Shown one piece after another: positions 1 through 6,248 of a stretch of DNA of 10,883 nt. Origin of the DNA: Candidatus Latescibacter anaerobius SCGC AAA252-E07 (lineage in GTDB: Bacteria > Latescibacterota > Latescibacteria > Latescibacterales > Latescibacteraceae); contig AQSL01000089.1 in assembly GCA_000403035.1 (NCBI GenBank), positions 1 to 10,883 of the forward strand, given 5' to 3'. The translations under genes were made by a program, and so were the position numbers. The notes under the pieces were generated by a model, which saw nothing but the letters and a program-made list of their open reading frames with translations, did no database searches and was not told the DNA's origin. The stretch's first letter is position 1; the number at the start of each line of letters is the position of its first letter.

Positions 1-27
1 CGTGAGGCAAGAGGCGGGGTTTTGGGG

Positions 28-51
28 TTTACCTTTTTACCCGTTTACCCG
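28..51. repeat. three tandem 8-bp repeats (TTTACCCG)
   Basis: Three head-to-tail octamers, TTTACCTT, TTTACCCG and TTTACCCG, occur at 28-35, 36-43 and 44-51 with exact 8-bp periodicity. They lie inside the integrated element, just before a large inverted repeat. Short tandem repeats like these can be recombinase arm sites, replication iterons or protein-binding sites. Nothing in the sequence tells which, and a reading frame open from base 1 to 111 also crosses them. Confidence 0.5.
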
Positions 52-72
52 TCCATTATTCTCATTGTTACA

Positions 73-109
73 AGGGGGTCGGAGTTCCTACCAGTTTCTC
101 CGACCTCTT
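73..109. repeat. inverted repeat, 12-bp stem
   Basis: Bases 73-84 pair with 98-109 as 12 consecutive pairs, two of them G-T, around a 13-base loop. The core GGTCGGAG/CTCCGACC is perfect. No T-run follows on either strand, so a rho-independent terminator is not well supported. It could be a rho-assisted transcription end, or a structured site of the mobile element next to the tandem octamers. Confidence 0.5.
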
Positions 110-284
110 AAAAAACATTATGTAAACCTGAATATCAAAAATAAGCTATCATATTTTACACATGAATGATTTTACACTCATATTACGGTGAAAATAAAAA
201 TTTAAACAGGCAGGCAAAGCGGAGCGGGGAAAAAAAAAGATGTCTTTAACCATGAAATTAGGGATTTAAAACGATAATCTGTAA

Positions 285-319
285 ATTTGTATTGACAAAT
301 CAAAAAAAGAGGTTAGATT
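285..319 (+). promoter_or_regulatory. candidate promoter with embedded inverted repeat
   Basis: TTGACA at 292-297 is a perfect -35 hexamer, and TAGATT at 314-319 is a weak -10 after 16 bases. The -35 lies in a 6-bp inverted repeat, ATTTGT/ACAAAT (285-290 and 295-300), which could be an operator. The predicted transcript would begin near 326 and carry the long-range stem at 410-479 upstream of the 503 gene. If this promoter is real, the short reading frame at 320 would lack its ribosome binding site. Confidence 0.35.
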
Positions 320-457
320 ATGACTCATGAATATACAAATCTCAAAGACGGGAGGCGAGTCCGTGAAATCGCTATTTTTATTTCCAAAAGAAAAATTTCT
401 ATACATGATAAGCTCAGGAGTCCCGGTATCGAAAGGTATCAGGCAGTCTTTCTTTGA
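320..457 (+). CDS. possible 45-residue basic protein of the mobile element
   Basis: An ATG at 320 opens a 45-codon frame, with AGAGG at 308-312 spaced 7 bases before it. The product is strongly basic, with several Arg and Lys residues and RKISIHDKLRSPG in its second half, and it has no membrane segment. I do not recognise it. Its last codons overlap the left arm of the long-range stem at 410-420. A small basic protein in this position could be an excisionase or repressor, but that is only contextual. The candidate promoter just upstream argues against translation from this ATG, so it may equally be non-coding leader. Confidence 0.35.
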   Translation: MTHEYTNLKDGRRVREIAIFISKRKISIHDKLRSPGIERYQAVFL

Positions 458-482
458 GGCTGGTATAGCTCCTGGGCTTTTT
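410..482 (+). promoter_or_regulatory. long-range stem in the leader of the 503 gene
   Basis: Bases 410-420 (AAGCTCAGGAG) pair with 469-479 (CTCCTGGGCTT) as 11 consecutive pairs with one G-T, enclosing a 48-base interior. A run of five T follows at 478-482. This resembles an intrinsic terminator with an unusually large loop, or an attenuator, 21 bases before the ATG of the 503 gene. The interior holds two direct GGTATC copies (424-429, 435-440). Alternatively it is a structured leader RNA of the element. Confidence 0.45.
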
Positions 483-502
483 ATGTGTAGGAGGTAGTAA
501 CA

Positions 503-859
503 ATGTTTTCAATTCTACCGTTTTACACAATGCAGAATGCCATATCCGATGATGCTTTAAAGGAGAGTATTAAAACGCTTAATATCGGCTCTTTGCTTGA
601 GGACATACTCAATATTAGCGGTGTTTTGAACGGTATGGCAGAAGGCATTAGAAGCATTGAGATGCACAACGAAGTATCAGCCAAGGATTACAGCGAGATG
701 TTCTTTCATTTCACGGGTCTTCACGGTGTTTTAGTAATATTGGGTGAAGAACTCAACAATCGTTTCCTTGAATTAGAGAAACGACATCCCGATGACAAGG
801 CGTTTGGTTTAAACCGTGAATCGATCGATTATATTAAATCGCAAAACAAAACAGCATAA
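503..859 (+). CDS. hypothetical protein of the integrated element (118 aa)
   Basis: The start is an ATG with a strong ribosome binding site (AGGAGG, eight bases upstream). The predicted protein is soluble and mostly helical. After an N-terminal FSILPFYTM stretch comes a region rich in small and hydrophobic residues (about 28-50, with SLLEDILNISGVLNGM), then an amphipathic stretch (about 65-95) with HFTGLHGVLVILGEEL. There is no signal peptide, zinc motif or recognisable DNA-binding helix pair. I do not recognise the family. It is the first well-supported gene of a plus-strand series leading to the integrase, and a GC-rich hairpin (872-895) follows its stop by 12 bases. Its base composition is less AT-rich than that of the next gene, as expected for mosaic mobile DNA. 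A role in regulation or superinfection control is possible, but nothing in the sequence shows it. Confidence 0.7.
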   Translation: MFSILPFYTMQNAISDDALKESIKTLNIGSLLEDILNISGVLNGMAEGIRSIEMHNEVSAKDYSEMFFHFTGLHGVLVILGEELNNRFLELEKRHPDDKAFGLNRESIDYIKSQNKTA

Positions 860-871
860 AGTGAATTAATT

Positions 872-895
872 GCCCGGTCGTTTCGGCGGCCGGGC
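872..895 (+). terminator. GC-rich hairpin after the 503 gene
   Basis: GCCCGGTCG (872-880) pairs with CGGCCGGGC (887-895) as nine pairs with one wobble, around a six-base loop. It lies 12 bases after the stop at 859. The bases after it (CTTGAAAAG) contain no T-run, so it may end or attenuate transcription only partly, or protect the transcript's 3' end. Confidence 0.5.
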
Positions 896-915
896 CTTGA
901 AAAGTGAGGGAAAAA

Positions 916-1200
916 ATGAAAGAATCTATGATTGAAAAAATGGATAAACTTATTAAACAGCTTGATGATTTGAAGGAAAAATATCCAGAAATTGAACAAA
1001 TTAAAACAGGGGAAGATTTAACAAAAATGATGTTTGATATTATAGAGAAAGCAAATAATGAAGAAATTAATAATGCTAAAGCTAAAGCTATTGTAATAGC
1101 TGGTAACAAGTTTAATAAATTAGCATTACTGAGAATGCAATATGCTAAACTTACCGGGAAAGAAATATACAGAGAAGATAAGTATAATATCTTAACCTAA
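916..1200 (+). CDS. hypothetical charged helical protein (94 aa)
   Basis: I place the start at the ATG at 916, because GAGGG at 906-910 is a good ribosome binding site five bases upstream. A GTG at 904 in the same frame overlaps that site and would add only MREK. The product is rich in Lys, Glu and Ile. Residues 1-25 read as an amphipathic coiled-coil-like helix (ESMIEKMDKLIKQLDDLKEK), followed by a second helical part with alternating Ala and Lys (NNAKAKAIVIAGNKFNKLALL). There is no signal peptide or catalytic motif, and I do not recognise the family. The gene is much more AT-rich than its neighbours, as is common for mobile-element cargo. It ends immediately before the ribosome binding site of the 37-codon frame at 1213, so the two are probably co-transcribed. 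Confidence 0.65.
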   Translation: MKESMIEKMDKLIKQLDDLKEKYPEIEQIKTGEDLTKMMFDIIEKANNEEINNAKAKAIVIAGNKFNKLALLRMQYAKLTGKEIYREDKYNILT

Positions 1201-1212
1201 GAGGATATTAAA

Positions 1213-1326
1213 ATGTCAAAAAAAAATAAAGTGCTTGGGTATTTCATAAACAAAGAAACCGCTGAAATTTTTATAAAATTATTAAAAAATCACAGTAATT
1301 TAATTAAGACGAAATTTATATTTTAA
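1213..1326 (+). CDS. possible 37-residue small protein
   Basis: An ATG at 1213 opens a 37-codon frame. AGAGG at 1199-1203, overlapping the stop of the preceding gene, serves as a ribosome binding site nine bases upstream. The predicted peptide is basic and helical, beginning MSKKNKVLGYF and ending in a Lys/Ile-rich tail. It could be a genuine small protein coupled to the 916 gene, or a degraded remnant in the gap before the integrase. Composition matches the 916 gene. No family is recognisable. Confidence 0.4.
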   Translation: MSKKNKVLGYFINKETAEIFIKLLKNHSNLIKTKFIF

Positions 1327-1356
1327 TCGGTGAGCTATTAAGTCGGGTATGCAAAA

Positions 1357-2436
1357 TTGAGAGATAATCTGACTTTATACAAAAGAAAAGATTCCCGCTG
1401 GTGGTGGTTGTCATATAGTGATGACCAGGGACGTATACAAAAATCCTGCAAAAAGTACGGGCTTTCTGTAGATAAATATACTAAAATACAGGCTGAAACG
1501 GTACTTTATGAGAAATTACAGATTATTCCAGAGACACCGGGACCGGGAACCGAAACACTTTCATGGTTCAAAGATGAAATTCTTAAACGTATTGAACGTG
1601 AGGGTCTGCGAAAATCAACTATCAGGGAATACAGAATTGCATTTGATCATTTACTTAATATTTTCAATGGAAATTATCTGTTAAAAGATTTTCGAAAAGC
1701 CGAAGTGCGCAAAATTCAAGACGCATTACTGGAAAAAGGTGATTCACCGGCAACAATTAATAAGGTTTGCCGGCATCTCAGGGCAAGCTTTGAACGAATG
1801 GCAGACGATGAAATAATAGAGCGCAATCCTTTTCGTAAATTTACGCAGCTCAGGGATACCAGTTCAAAGCAGAGGCATTTAACGCTGGCCGATGTTGAAA
1901 AATTTCTTGCCGTTGTGGACGCAGAAACTGACGAAGCAATGAAACACCTTGCATATATTTATCTTCTCACAGGTTTAAGAAGGCGGGAGGTTCAACTGAT
2001 AAGCAGAAGCGATATAGATTTAAAATTCAACTGGATTCAGGTTCAAAATATCAAACACCGGGACCAGCGAATAAGAAGGATTCCCATAGGGCCGGAGGTA
2101 GGAAAACATTTTTCATGGTTTCTTAAAAATTCAAACCTTAAATATCCTATGAAGTTTTGTACTGCCGATCATATAACCAGGAAAATTAAGAGATGGCTGA
2201 GAAAAGCCGGACTGCCTGAATCACTTCACTTGCATTCATTAAGGCATACATTTACAACGCTATCCCTGGAAGCCGGAGAATCGGCCTGGAAATTAAAAGA
2301 TTATCTTGACCATTCAAGCATCACAACTACAGAAGGGTACGCTCACACAGTACCGGGGAATATAATAGACTTTAGTGCAGTAATTTTAAACAAAAGGGGG
2401 AAAAACGTAACAGATAACGTAACAGGTAATGGCTGA
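1357..2436 (+). CDS. int: tyrosine recombinase / phage-type integrase
   Basis: This is a site-specific recombinase (Phage_integrase family) that would insert and excise the element at the adjacent tRNA-Arg site. The N-terminus (about 1-50, with SRWWWLSYSDDQGR) resembles an arm-type DNA-binding domain. Residues about 65-155 form a SAM-like core-binding domain. Residues about 170-335 are the catalytic domain with every expected residue: Arg208 in TGLRRRE, Lys233, His293 and Arg296 in HSLRH, His319 in LDHSS, and the nucleophile Tyr328 in GYAH. The length of 359 residues is normal and no disruption is seen. The start is a TTG with only a weak GGG upstream. A three-codon frame (ATG at 1349, stop TGA at 1358-1360) overlaps it, which may limit or couple translation. 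The stop lies 28 bases before the att scar, the usual arrangement for such integrases. Confidence 0.95.
   Translation: MRDNLTLYKRKDSRWWWLSYSDDQGRIQKSCKKYGLSVDKYTKIQAETVLYEKLQIIPETPGPGTETLSWFKDEILKRIEREGLRKSTIREYRIAFDHLLNIFNGNYLLKDFRKAEVRKIQDALLEKGDSPATINKVCRHLRASFERMADDEIIERNPFRKFTQLRDTSSKQRHLTLADVEKFLAVVDAETDEAMKHLAYIYLLTGLRRREVQLISRSDIDLKFNWIQVQNIKHRDQRIRRIPIGPEVGKHFSWFLKNSNLKYPMKFCTADHITRKIKRWLRKAGLPESLHLHSLRHTFTTLSLEAGESAWKLKDYLDHSSITTTEGYAHTVPGNIIDFSAVILNKRGKNVTDNVTGNG
2404..2425. repeat. direct repeat AACGTAACAG x2 near att
   Basis: AACGTAACAG occurs at 2404-2413 and again at 2416-2425, 12 bases apart start to start. Both copies lie inside the last codons of the integrase gene, where they encode NVTDNVTG, and about 40-60 bases from the proposed crossover site. 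Position and spacing suit integrase arm-type or excisionase binding sites. The coding repeat alone could also explain them. Confidence 0.4.
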
Positions 2437-2464
2437 AAAGCCCATAAAATAAGGGTATGTATCA

Positions 2465-2512
2465 GGATTCCTAATCCGCAGGCCGCGTGTTCAAGTCGCG
2501 CTGGGGGCGCCA
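2465..2512 (+). other. attR: displaced 3' half of tRNA-Arg(CCT)
   Basis: The sequence folds as the 3' part of a tRNA. The anticodon loop TTCCTAA (2468-2474) carries CCT. The 3' anticodon strand is TCCGC (2475-2479) and the variable loop AGGCC. The T-arm has five perfect pairs (2485-2489 with 2497-2501) around TTCAAGT. The acceptor strand TGGGGGC (2502-2508) is followed by a discriminator G and an encoded CCA (2510-2512). The two outer pairs of the anticodon stem fail (C2463, A2464) and no D-arm or matching GCCCCCA strand lies upstream, so the 5' half is missing. Shared identity with the intact gene should therefore begin near 2465. With the integrase just upstream, this is the scar left when the element integrated into a tRNA-Arg gene. 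The intact tRNA would lie beyond the left edge. Confidence 0.85.
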
Positions 2513-2820
2513 GAAAAAATCATAAATACTGACTTGGAATACTTTTTTTGCTCCTTTATTACGTTCAAAAAATGTAAGTCATACCAATAATCACACCAAA
2601 CTTATTTATTTTCATCATCACAGCCGAAAGTACTTTTTGTTTCCAATTCAACCTACGAGAGCGGAGCGAATAGAGTTTTTCTCTACGGACGGATCGCATA
2701 TTCTAAGGCAAAATTGTATATAAACCTGTTACAATCGAACAGGAAATATAGTGGCTATCGCGCAGTTGATGAACTCCGCATTCACCATTCCCGGTACCGT
2801 GCAAAATCATGAGCAGTTCT
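2513..2820. other. gene-free stretch between att scar and beta-helix gene
   Basis: I see no gene here. There is a 5-bp hairpin with a T loop (2671-2685) and a 6-bp inverted repeat CCTGTT/AACAGG (2725-2730 and 2738-2743). On the minus strand, just past the stop of the beta-helix gene, an imperfect small hairpin lies near 2760-2785 without a T-run. This is where the old chromosome resumes to the right of the integrated element. Confidence 0.5.
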
Positions 2821-4833
2821 TTACTTCAGATGTTTCCTCCTCAGACCAACAGTAGCAACATCAATGGGTTTAAATCCGAGCTGAAAGGCGGGAGAGTCCG
2901 GCTTGAGCGAGTAATCATCGTTTGCTGCATCCACAAATAACGGATCGGCGACAATCGAGTGCGTTTCATAACCGTTTTTCTGCCACTCTTCGAAGGAATC
3001 AATACCCGGCATTCCTACAATGATGGGGGAGGACCATATACATCCTCTGGTATGAAAGAAAAGATTGTAGTCTGAAACCACCGGAGCCGAACGTTTTTCA
3101 TCGATTCTGAAAAGATCGGCATCGGTTTTGGTCGAATAGAAAATATTCCTGAGCGTCTTTATATTTTCATGACTGCGATCTTTCGTGTTCTGGTAGTTTA
3201 TATGGCTTAATTCACCTTTGATGAAAATATTATTCTCGATCGTGTTGTTTCTGTTGCTGTACCACACATGCACACTTTCGCGGGTTCTGTATACGATATT
3301 ATTTTTAACCGTCGTGTCCCTTGTCTCGCACCCAAGATAAATACCCCATCCGGGAGTTCCACGATAGTACGAATACACATCATGAATGATATTGTTGTTT
3401 ATAACTATGTTTGCATCGCGAATAAAAACGCCTGAAGCATCATTTAAAATGGTGCTCACATCGAATATTTCATTGTATTCAATAATAAGTTCCTGAACCT
3501 GGTTTCTTCGTTCACGTTCTTGAAATTCCGTCGCCCAGTGACGGCCGTACACACCTGATTGGGATATATCATGAATCAGATTATGGGAAACCACACCCCC
3601 GCCGTCGTCAATGTTAATACCGACAGCGCTTGGATATATCGATCCGCAGTGATGAATATGATTATCTGACATCACATTCGGTTCTGTGCTGTAATTCCGG
3701 GATATTATTCCGCCGCTTCCGGTATCGTAAATCTCATTCCCGATAATGCGGTTATCATAACCGGTGATTTCGACCGCATATGTGCCAACGTTTTTGACAC
3801 AGTTGCCTTCAAACACACAGTGGCTCGCACCCTCAAGCGTAACTGCGGAAGGTTTCACAATATCGCCGACATCTCCGCAGCTTGGATACCCCTCTTCTGG
3901 GAGTGCCCAGTCGCTATCGGAGAACGTGATGCCATTCATGGTGATATACTGAACATGGTTTTCGCCATCACCCTCGAATCTGATTAGCTCGTGCAGAACA
4001 GGGGCGATAATTTCTGCGTTATCCAGGTCATCAACCGGCCAGTAATAGAGGTTGCCGGTATGCCTGTCCAGATACCACTCGCCGGGCTGCTTGAGACCCT
4101 CAAGTACATTTTCGACATGGTACCGGTTACGTCCGGTTCCGTAAGCCCCCAGACGTCTGCCAATCGGGCCGGAAAATTTCACAATCCGTTCTTGTTCGTC
4201 AATTTCCGAAATGAGAACACGTGATTCGTTCCATGAATGGTAAACCACAATCTCTACATCGGTAAGATTTTTCCACGGTTTTATATGACCTTCTTTGAAC
4301 ATGAATGACGATTCATCCACCGGTTTTTCAATCTTATAGTATCCCTTATTTGGCAAACGAGACCGTATCTGGCGCTTTCCATTGACAAAGAGTTGCCTGA
4401 AATTCCATGTTCCCTCTCTGACTTCCCCGATAGAACAGACCATAATATCTCCCGTATGGGTGCTCCATGATGCGGTTATCTTTCTCCCGCCGCTGATGAC
4501 CGGCTTCTCAACGCGATACGCCCTGTAGGTAATCGGGCACGTTTCTGTCCCGGAATCCTGAGGGGTAAAAATGAGCGTTTCTGCGAGTTCGTACCTGCCG
4601 CCGCGGAGATAGACGGTAATCGGCTTTCCCCTTTCTTTCAATGTGCGGACTGCATCGCGGGCTCTGTGAATGGTCGAAAACGGCTGTTCTATACTGTCAC
4701 CAGCCCATGAGTCATTCCCATCCGGGGAAACATACAGAGTAATTTCGTCAACCTTCTCCATTGATTCACAGGAATAAAAAACGAACACTGATACAGCGAA
4801 GCACAGCACCGGAATCCAGTTCAAACGCGGCAT
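2821..4833 (-). CDS. secreted right-handed beta-helix lipoprotein, GH141-like
   Basis: Probably a carbohydrate-active enzyme acting on plant or algal polysaccharide. The N-terminus has a hydrophobic signal segment (7-21) ending in Cys22, a weak lipobox (FYSC), so the protein may be lipid-anchored. Residues 31-120 carry the opening seen in this family: YVSPDGNDSWAG, then PFSTIHRARDAVR, LRGGRYEL and a YRAYRVEKPVISGG block. A middle domain (about 140-290) includes FRQLFVNGKR and EWYLDRHTGNLYYWP. Residues about 295-600 are parallel beta-helix rungs with repeated N-x-I/I-x-N-N patterns and NEI/NHI/NII turns. The tail has ADPLFVD and LKPDSPAF. Acidic candidates for catalysis are Asp409-Asp410 (NIDDGGG) and Asp473 (IRDAN). 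GH141 is known to include an alpha-L-fucosidase and a xylanase; the substrate here is not deducible. AGGAGGG precedes the ATG by seven bases, and the gene is divergent from the 5238 gene. Confidence 0.85.
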   Translation of the reverse strand: MPRLNWIPVLCFAVSVFVFYSCESMEKVDEITLYVSPDGNDSWAGDSIEQPFSTIHRARDAVRTLKERGKPITVYLRGGRYELAETLIFTPQDSGTETCPITYRAYRVEKPVISGGRKITASWSTHTGDIMVCSIGEVREGTWNFRQLFVNGKRQIRSRLPNKGYYKIEKPVDESSFMFKEGHIKPWKNLTDVEIVVYHSWNESRVLISEIDEQERIVKFSGPIGRRLGAYGTGRNRYHVENVLEGLKQPGEWYLDRHTGNLYYWPVDDLDNAEIIAPVLHELIRFEGDGENHVQYITMNGITFSDSDWALPEEGYPSCGDVGDIVKPSAVTLEGASHCVFEGNCVKNVGTYAVEITGYDNRIIGNEIYDTGSGGIISRNYSTEPNVMSDNHIHHCGSIYPSAVGINIDDGGGVVSHNLIHDISQSGVYGRHWATEFQERERRNQVQELIIEYNEIFDVSTILNDASGVFIRDANIVINNNIIHDVYSYYRGTPGWGIYLGCETRDTTVKNNIVYRTRESVHVWYSNRNNTIENNIFIKGELSHINYQNTKDRSHENIKTLRNIFYSTKTDADLFRIDEKRSAPVVSDYNLFFHTRGCIWSSPIIVGMPGIDSFEEWQKNGYETHSIVADPLFVDAANDDYSLKPDSPAFQLGFKPIDVATVGLRRKHLK

Positions 4834-5237
4834 TTTAAATCCCTCCTGTTATGATACCATTGTCAAAATACCCTGAGTATGATTGAGGTATGTATTCTGT
4901 AAGTATAATAAGATTAGCTTATCTCATGAGTGTATACAAGTGTTTTCTCAATGAAACGTAACTTTTTTATGAATCGGCATACTTTTTTATTTGATCAAAT
5001 TTTCTTACTAACCTGATAATTATTAGTCAGTTATAAAAGTCATTTGTTTTTTTCATTAACACCTGTTTGAAATTGAAAAGAAGGGTAGTATCATTACAGA
5101 ATTAAGATTGATGAAACATATCCCTCTCAATGAATGTGATATGGTAAATTACGATTAAACCTTTCAGATTTAATATTCGTCAATTATCATGTGAAGTATG
5201 TTGCACCTCACGACACTTTTTTAGAAAGGAGCATGAT
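4834..5237. promoter_or_regulatory. divergent intergenic region
   Basis: This AT-rich 404-base gap should hold the promoters of the two divergent genes, and no gene is seen in it. TATAAT at 4904-4909, with a poor TTGAGG 15 bases upstream, is the only near-consensus plus-strand -10, and it lies over 300 bases from the 5238 start. ACTTTTTTAT occurs at 4961-4970 and 4981-4990, exactly 20 bases apart, with a related ACTTTTTTAG near 5215. A bulged hairpin lies around 5013-5031. These could be binding sites for a shared regulator. Confidence 0.35.
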
Positions 5238-5813
5238 ATGAACAGACTCATTATCCTCACCGGTTTCATTCTGTTATTGGTTATGGCTTCCGCAGTGATA
5301 GCCCAGCAGTATACGCCACCAACCCCGGAAAGCATGGTCGAGCAAATCAATAAGGCTGTGAAACTCACTGATGCCCAGAAAGCTCAGATTTTAAAAATCT
5401 ACACCGATGCATCCGCCAATGCCCGGCAGGGCAATAGAGGGCGTGGCAGATTTTTAGGAGGAGCAACGACGGTTGCCGTTGAAAAAGTTCTTACTCCCGA
5501 TCAGGTAAAGAAATGGCGTGCATACACCCTGCAACAGAGTGTCGACAGGAGGATTAATCAGATCGACCAGGCAGTCACGTTAACCGCAGATCAGAAGAAA
5601 AAAATTACATCTGTTATAGAGAAAGAAATAACTGCGCAAAATGCCTTAATGGCCGAGATGCGGACTCAAGGCGGAAATGCAGACCGTCAGACTATGAGAG
5701 ATAAAATGACAGAACTTCGCAGCGCAACCGAGAAGGCGCTCGAATCAATACTTACCAAAGAACAGCTTGAAAAGTATAACGACATACCAAGAAGGGGTAT
5801 GCGGAGACAATAA
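5238..5813 (+). CDS. periplasmic LTxxQ-motif protein, Spy/CpxP-like
   Basis: The 191-residue product begins with a clear Sec signal peptide (hydrophobic 4-21, probable cut after VIAQ or nearby). The mature part is helical and carries four LTxxQ motifs: LTDAQ 43-47, LTPDQ 85-89, LTADQ 115-119 and LTKEQ 172-176. LTxxQ marks the Spy/CpxP superfamily of periplasmic chaperone and stress-sensing proteins. Four copies at this length suggest two tandem LTxxQ modules, whereas Spy and CpxP have two motifs each. A Gly/Arg-rich linker (about 61-76) separates the halves, and the protein ends in a basic RRGMRRQ tail. AAGGAG lies seven bases before the ATG. It is divergent from the beta-helix lipoprotein gene and has its own downstream stem-loop. 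Buffering of unfolded periplasmic proteins is likely from family knowledge, but the sequence does not prove it. Confidence 0.8.
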   Translation: MNRLIILTGFILLLVMASAVIAQQYTPPTPESMVEQINKAVKLTDAQKAQILKIYTDASANARQGNRGRGRFLGGATTVAVEKVLTPDQVKKWRAYTLQQSVDRRINQIDQAVTLTADQKKKITSVIEKEITAQNALMAEMRTQGGNADRQTMRDKMTELRSATEKALESILTKEQLEKYNDIPRRGMRRQ

Positions 5814-5853
5814 TCCGGGACCATCCTCCCATAAACTCATACGTGTATTCAAT

Positions 5854-5910
5854 AAACGGCACATGGAGAGTGATTTTGATATCAGTGTATCATATCATCA
5901 TGTGCCGTTT
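5854..5910 (+). terminator. long stem-loop after the LTxxQ gene
   Basis: AAACGGCACATG (5854-5865) pairs perfectly with CATGTGCCGTTT (5899-5910). Inside the 33-base loop a second stem, TGATA/TATCA, can form. The structure starts 41 bases after the stop and is followed by a T-rich but interrupted stretch (GTCGTTTC). A transcription terminator is the simplest reading, and the A-run on the other side would let it act on minus-strand transcripts too. Confidence 0.6.
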
Positions 5911-6052
5911 GTCGTTTCAGGTTTTATGGTGGAGAAAACCGAATGATTTGCGAACTATACGGTTTGTTATTCAACAGGTAATGAAACTATCGTGACCGTT
6001 TTTTGGGGATTGGTCGACAACAATACAGTGATAAATGAGTATAAAATTGTAT
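5911..6052. other. short non-coding stretch
   Basis: No gene is supported between the stem-loop after the LTxxQ gene and the MITE-like element. It holds only a short AAACCG/CGGTTT inverted repeat near 5937-5965. Confidence 0.4.
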
Positions 6053-6248
6053 TTCTAAGAGGGTGGCGAAAAAGTCATTTTTCACACCACCTCTGTATGA
6101 AATATATGACAGTGTTACTGTCATCGGTCTATTCGACCCGACAAGCCAGTCTCGTCGACCAGACGGGAGGGCGCATACATCAGCGCTTCGCGGTGACCCT
6201 TGACAGCACGTTCCTATACTAATGTGGTTTTTCACCACACTTCTAAGA
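6053..6248. mobile_element. MITE-like element, 180 bp, with 8-bp target duplication
   Basis: TTCTAAGA occurs at 6053-6060 and 6241-6248 as an exact 8-bp direct repeat. Between them, 6061-6240 has imperfect terminal inverted repeats. The left end reads GGGTGGCGAAAAA and the right end, on the other strand, GTGTGGTGAAAAA, matching at 11 of 13 positions. The interior carries hairpins: GAAAAA/TTTTTC within a larger 6058-6094 stem, and a perfect 8-bp stem ATGACAGT/ACTGTCAT at 6106-6124. There is no transposase. Small size, terminal repeats and target duplication fit a non-autonomous transposon moved by a transposase elsewhere in the genome. A GGTGGCGAAAAAGTC-type end resembles ends of several IS families, but I cannot assign one. 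Reading frames inside it are not credible genes. Confidence 0.65.
6223..6239. terminator. hairpin at the MITE right end, after the 54-aa gene
   Basis: TGTGGT (6223-6228) pairs with ACCACA (6234-6239) around TTTTC. It forms the right tip of the MITE-like element and, on the minus strand, lies three bases after the stop of the small membrane protein gene. It may therefore act as an adopted transcript end. Confidence 0.35.

Noticed and set aside
1..111. Reading frame open from the window edge to TAA at 109-111
   Set aside because: It has only 36 codons, low-complexity residues, and crosses tandem octamers and an inverted repeat. It could be the end of a gene that starts outside, but nothing in the residues supports it.
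2431..2464. Search for the 5' half of the tRNA just upstream of the fragment
   Set aside because: Only a GGCT-GAAA-AGCC mini-hairpin over the integrase stop is present. There is no GCCCCCA acceptor strand and no D-loop GG, so the tRNA is not complete here.
2671..2685. TAGAG/CTCTA hairpin with five-T loop
   Set aside because: Five base pairs with the T-run in the loop do not make a terminator, and the adjoining genes end too far away.
5987..6238. Overlapping plus- and minus-strand frames of about 76-83 codons
   Set aside because: Both lie largely inside the MITE-like element, have no ribosome binding site and no protein-like pattern. The terminal repeats and hairpins explain the sequence better.
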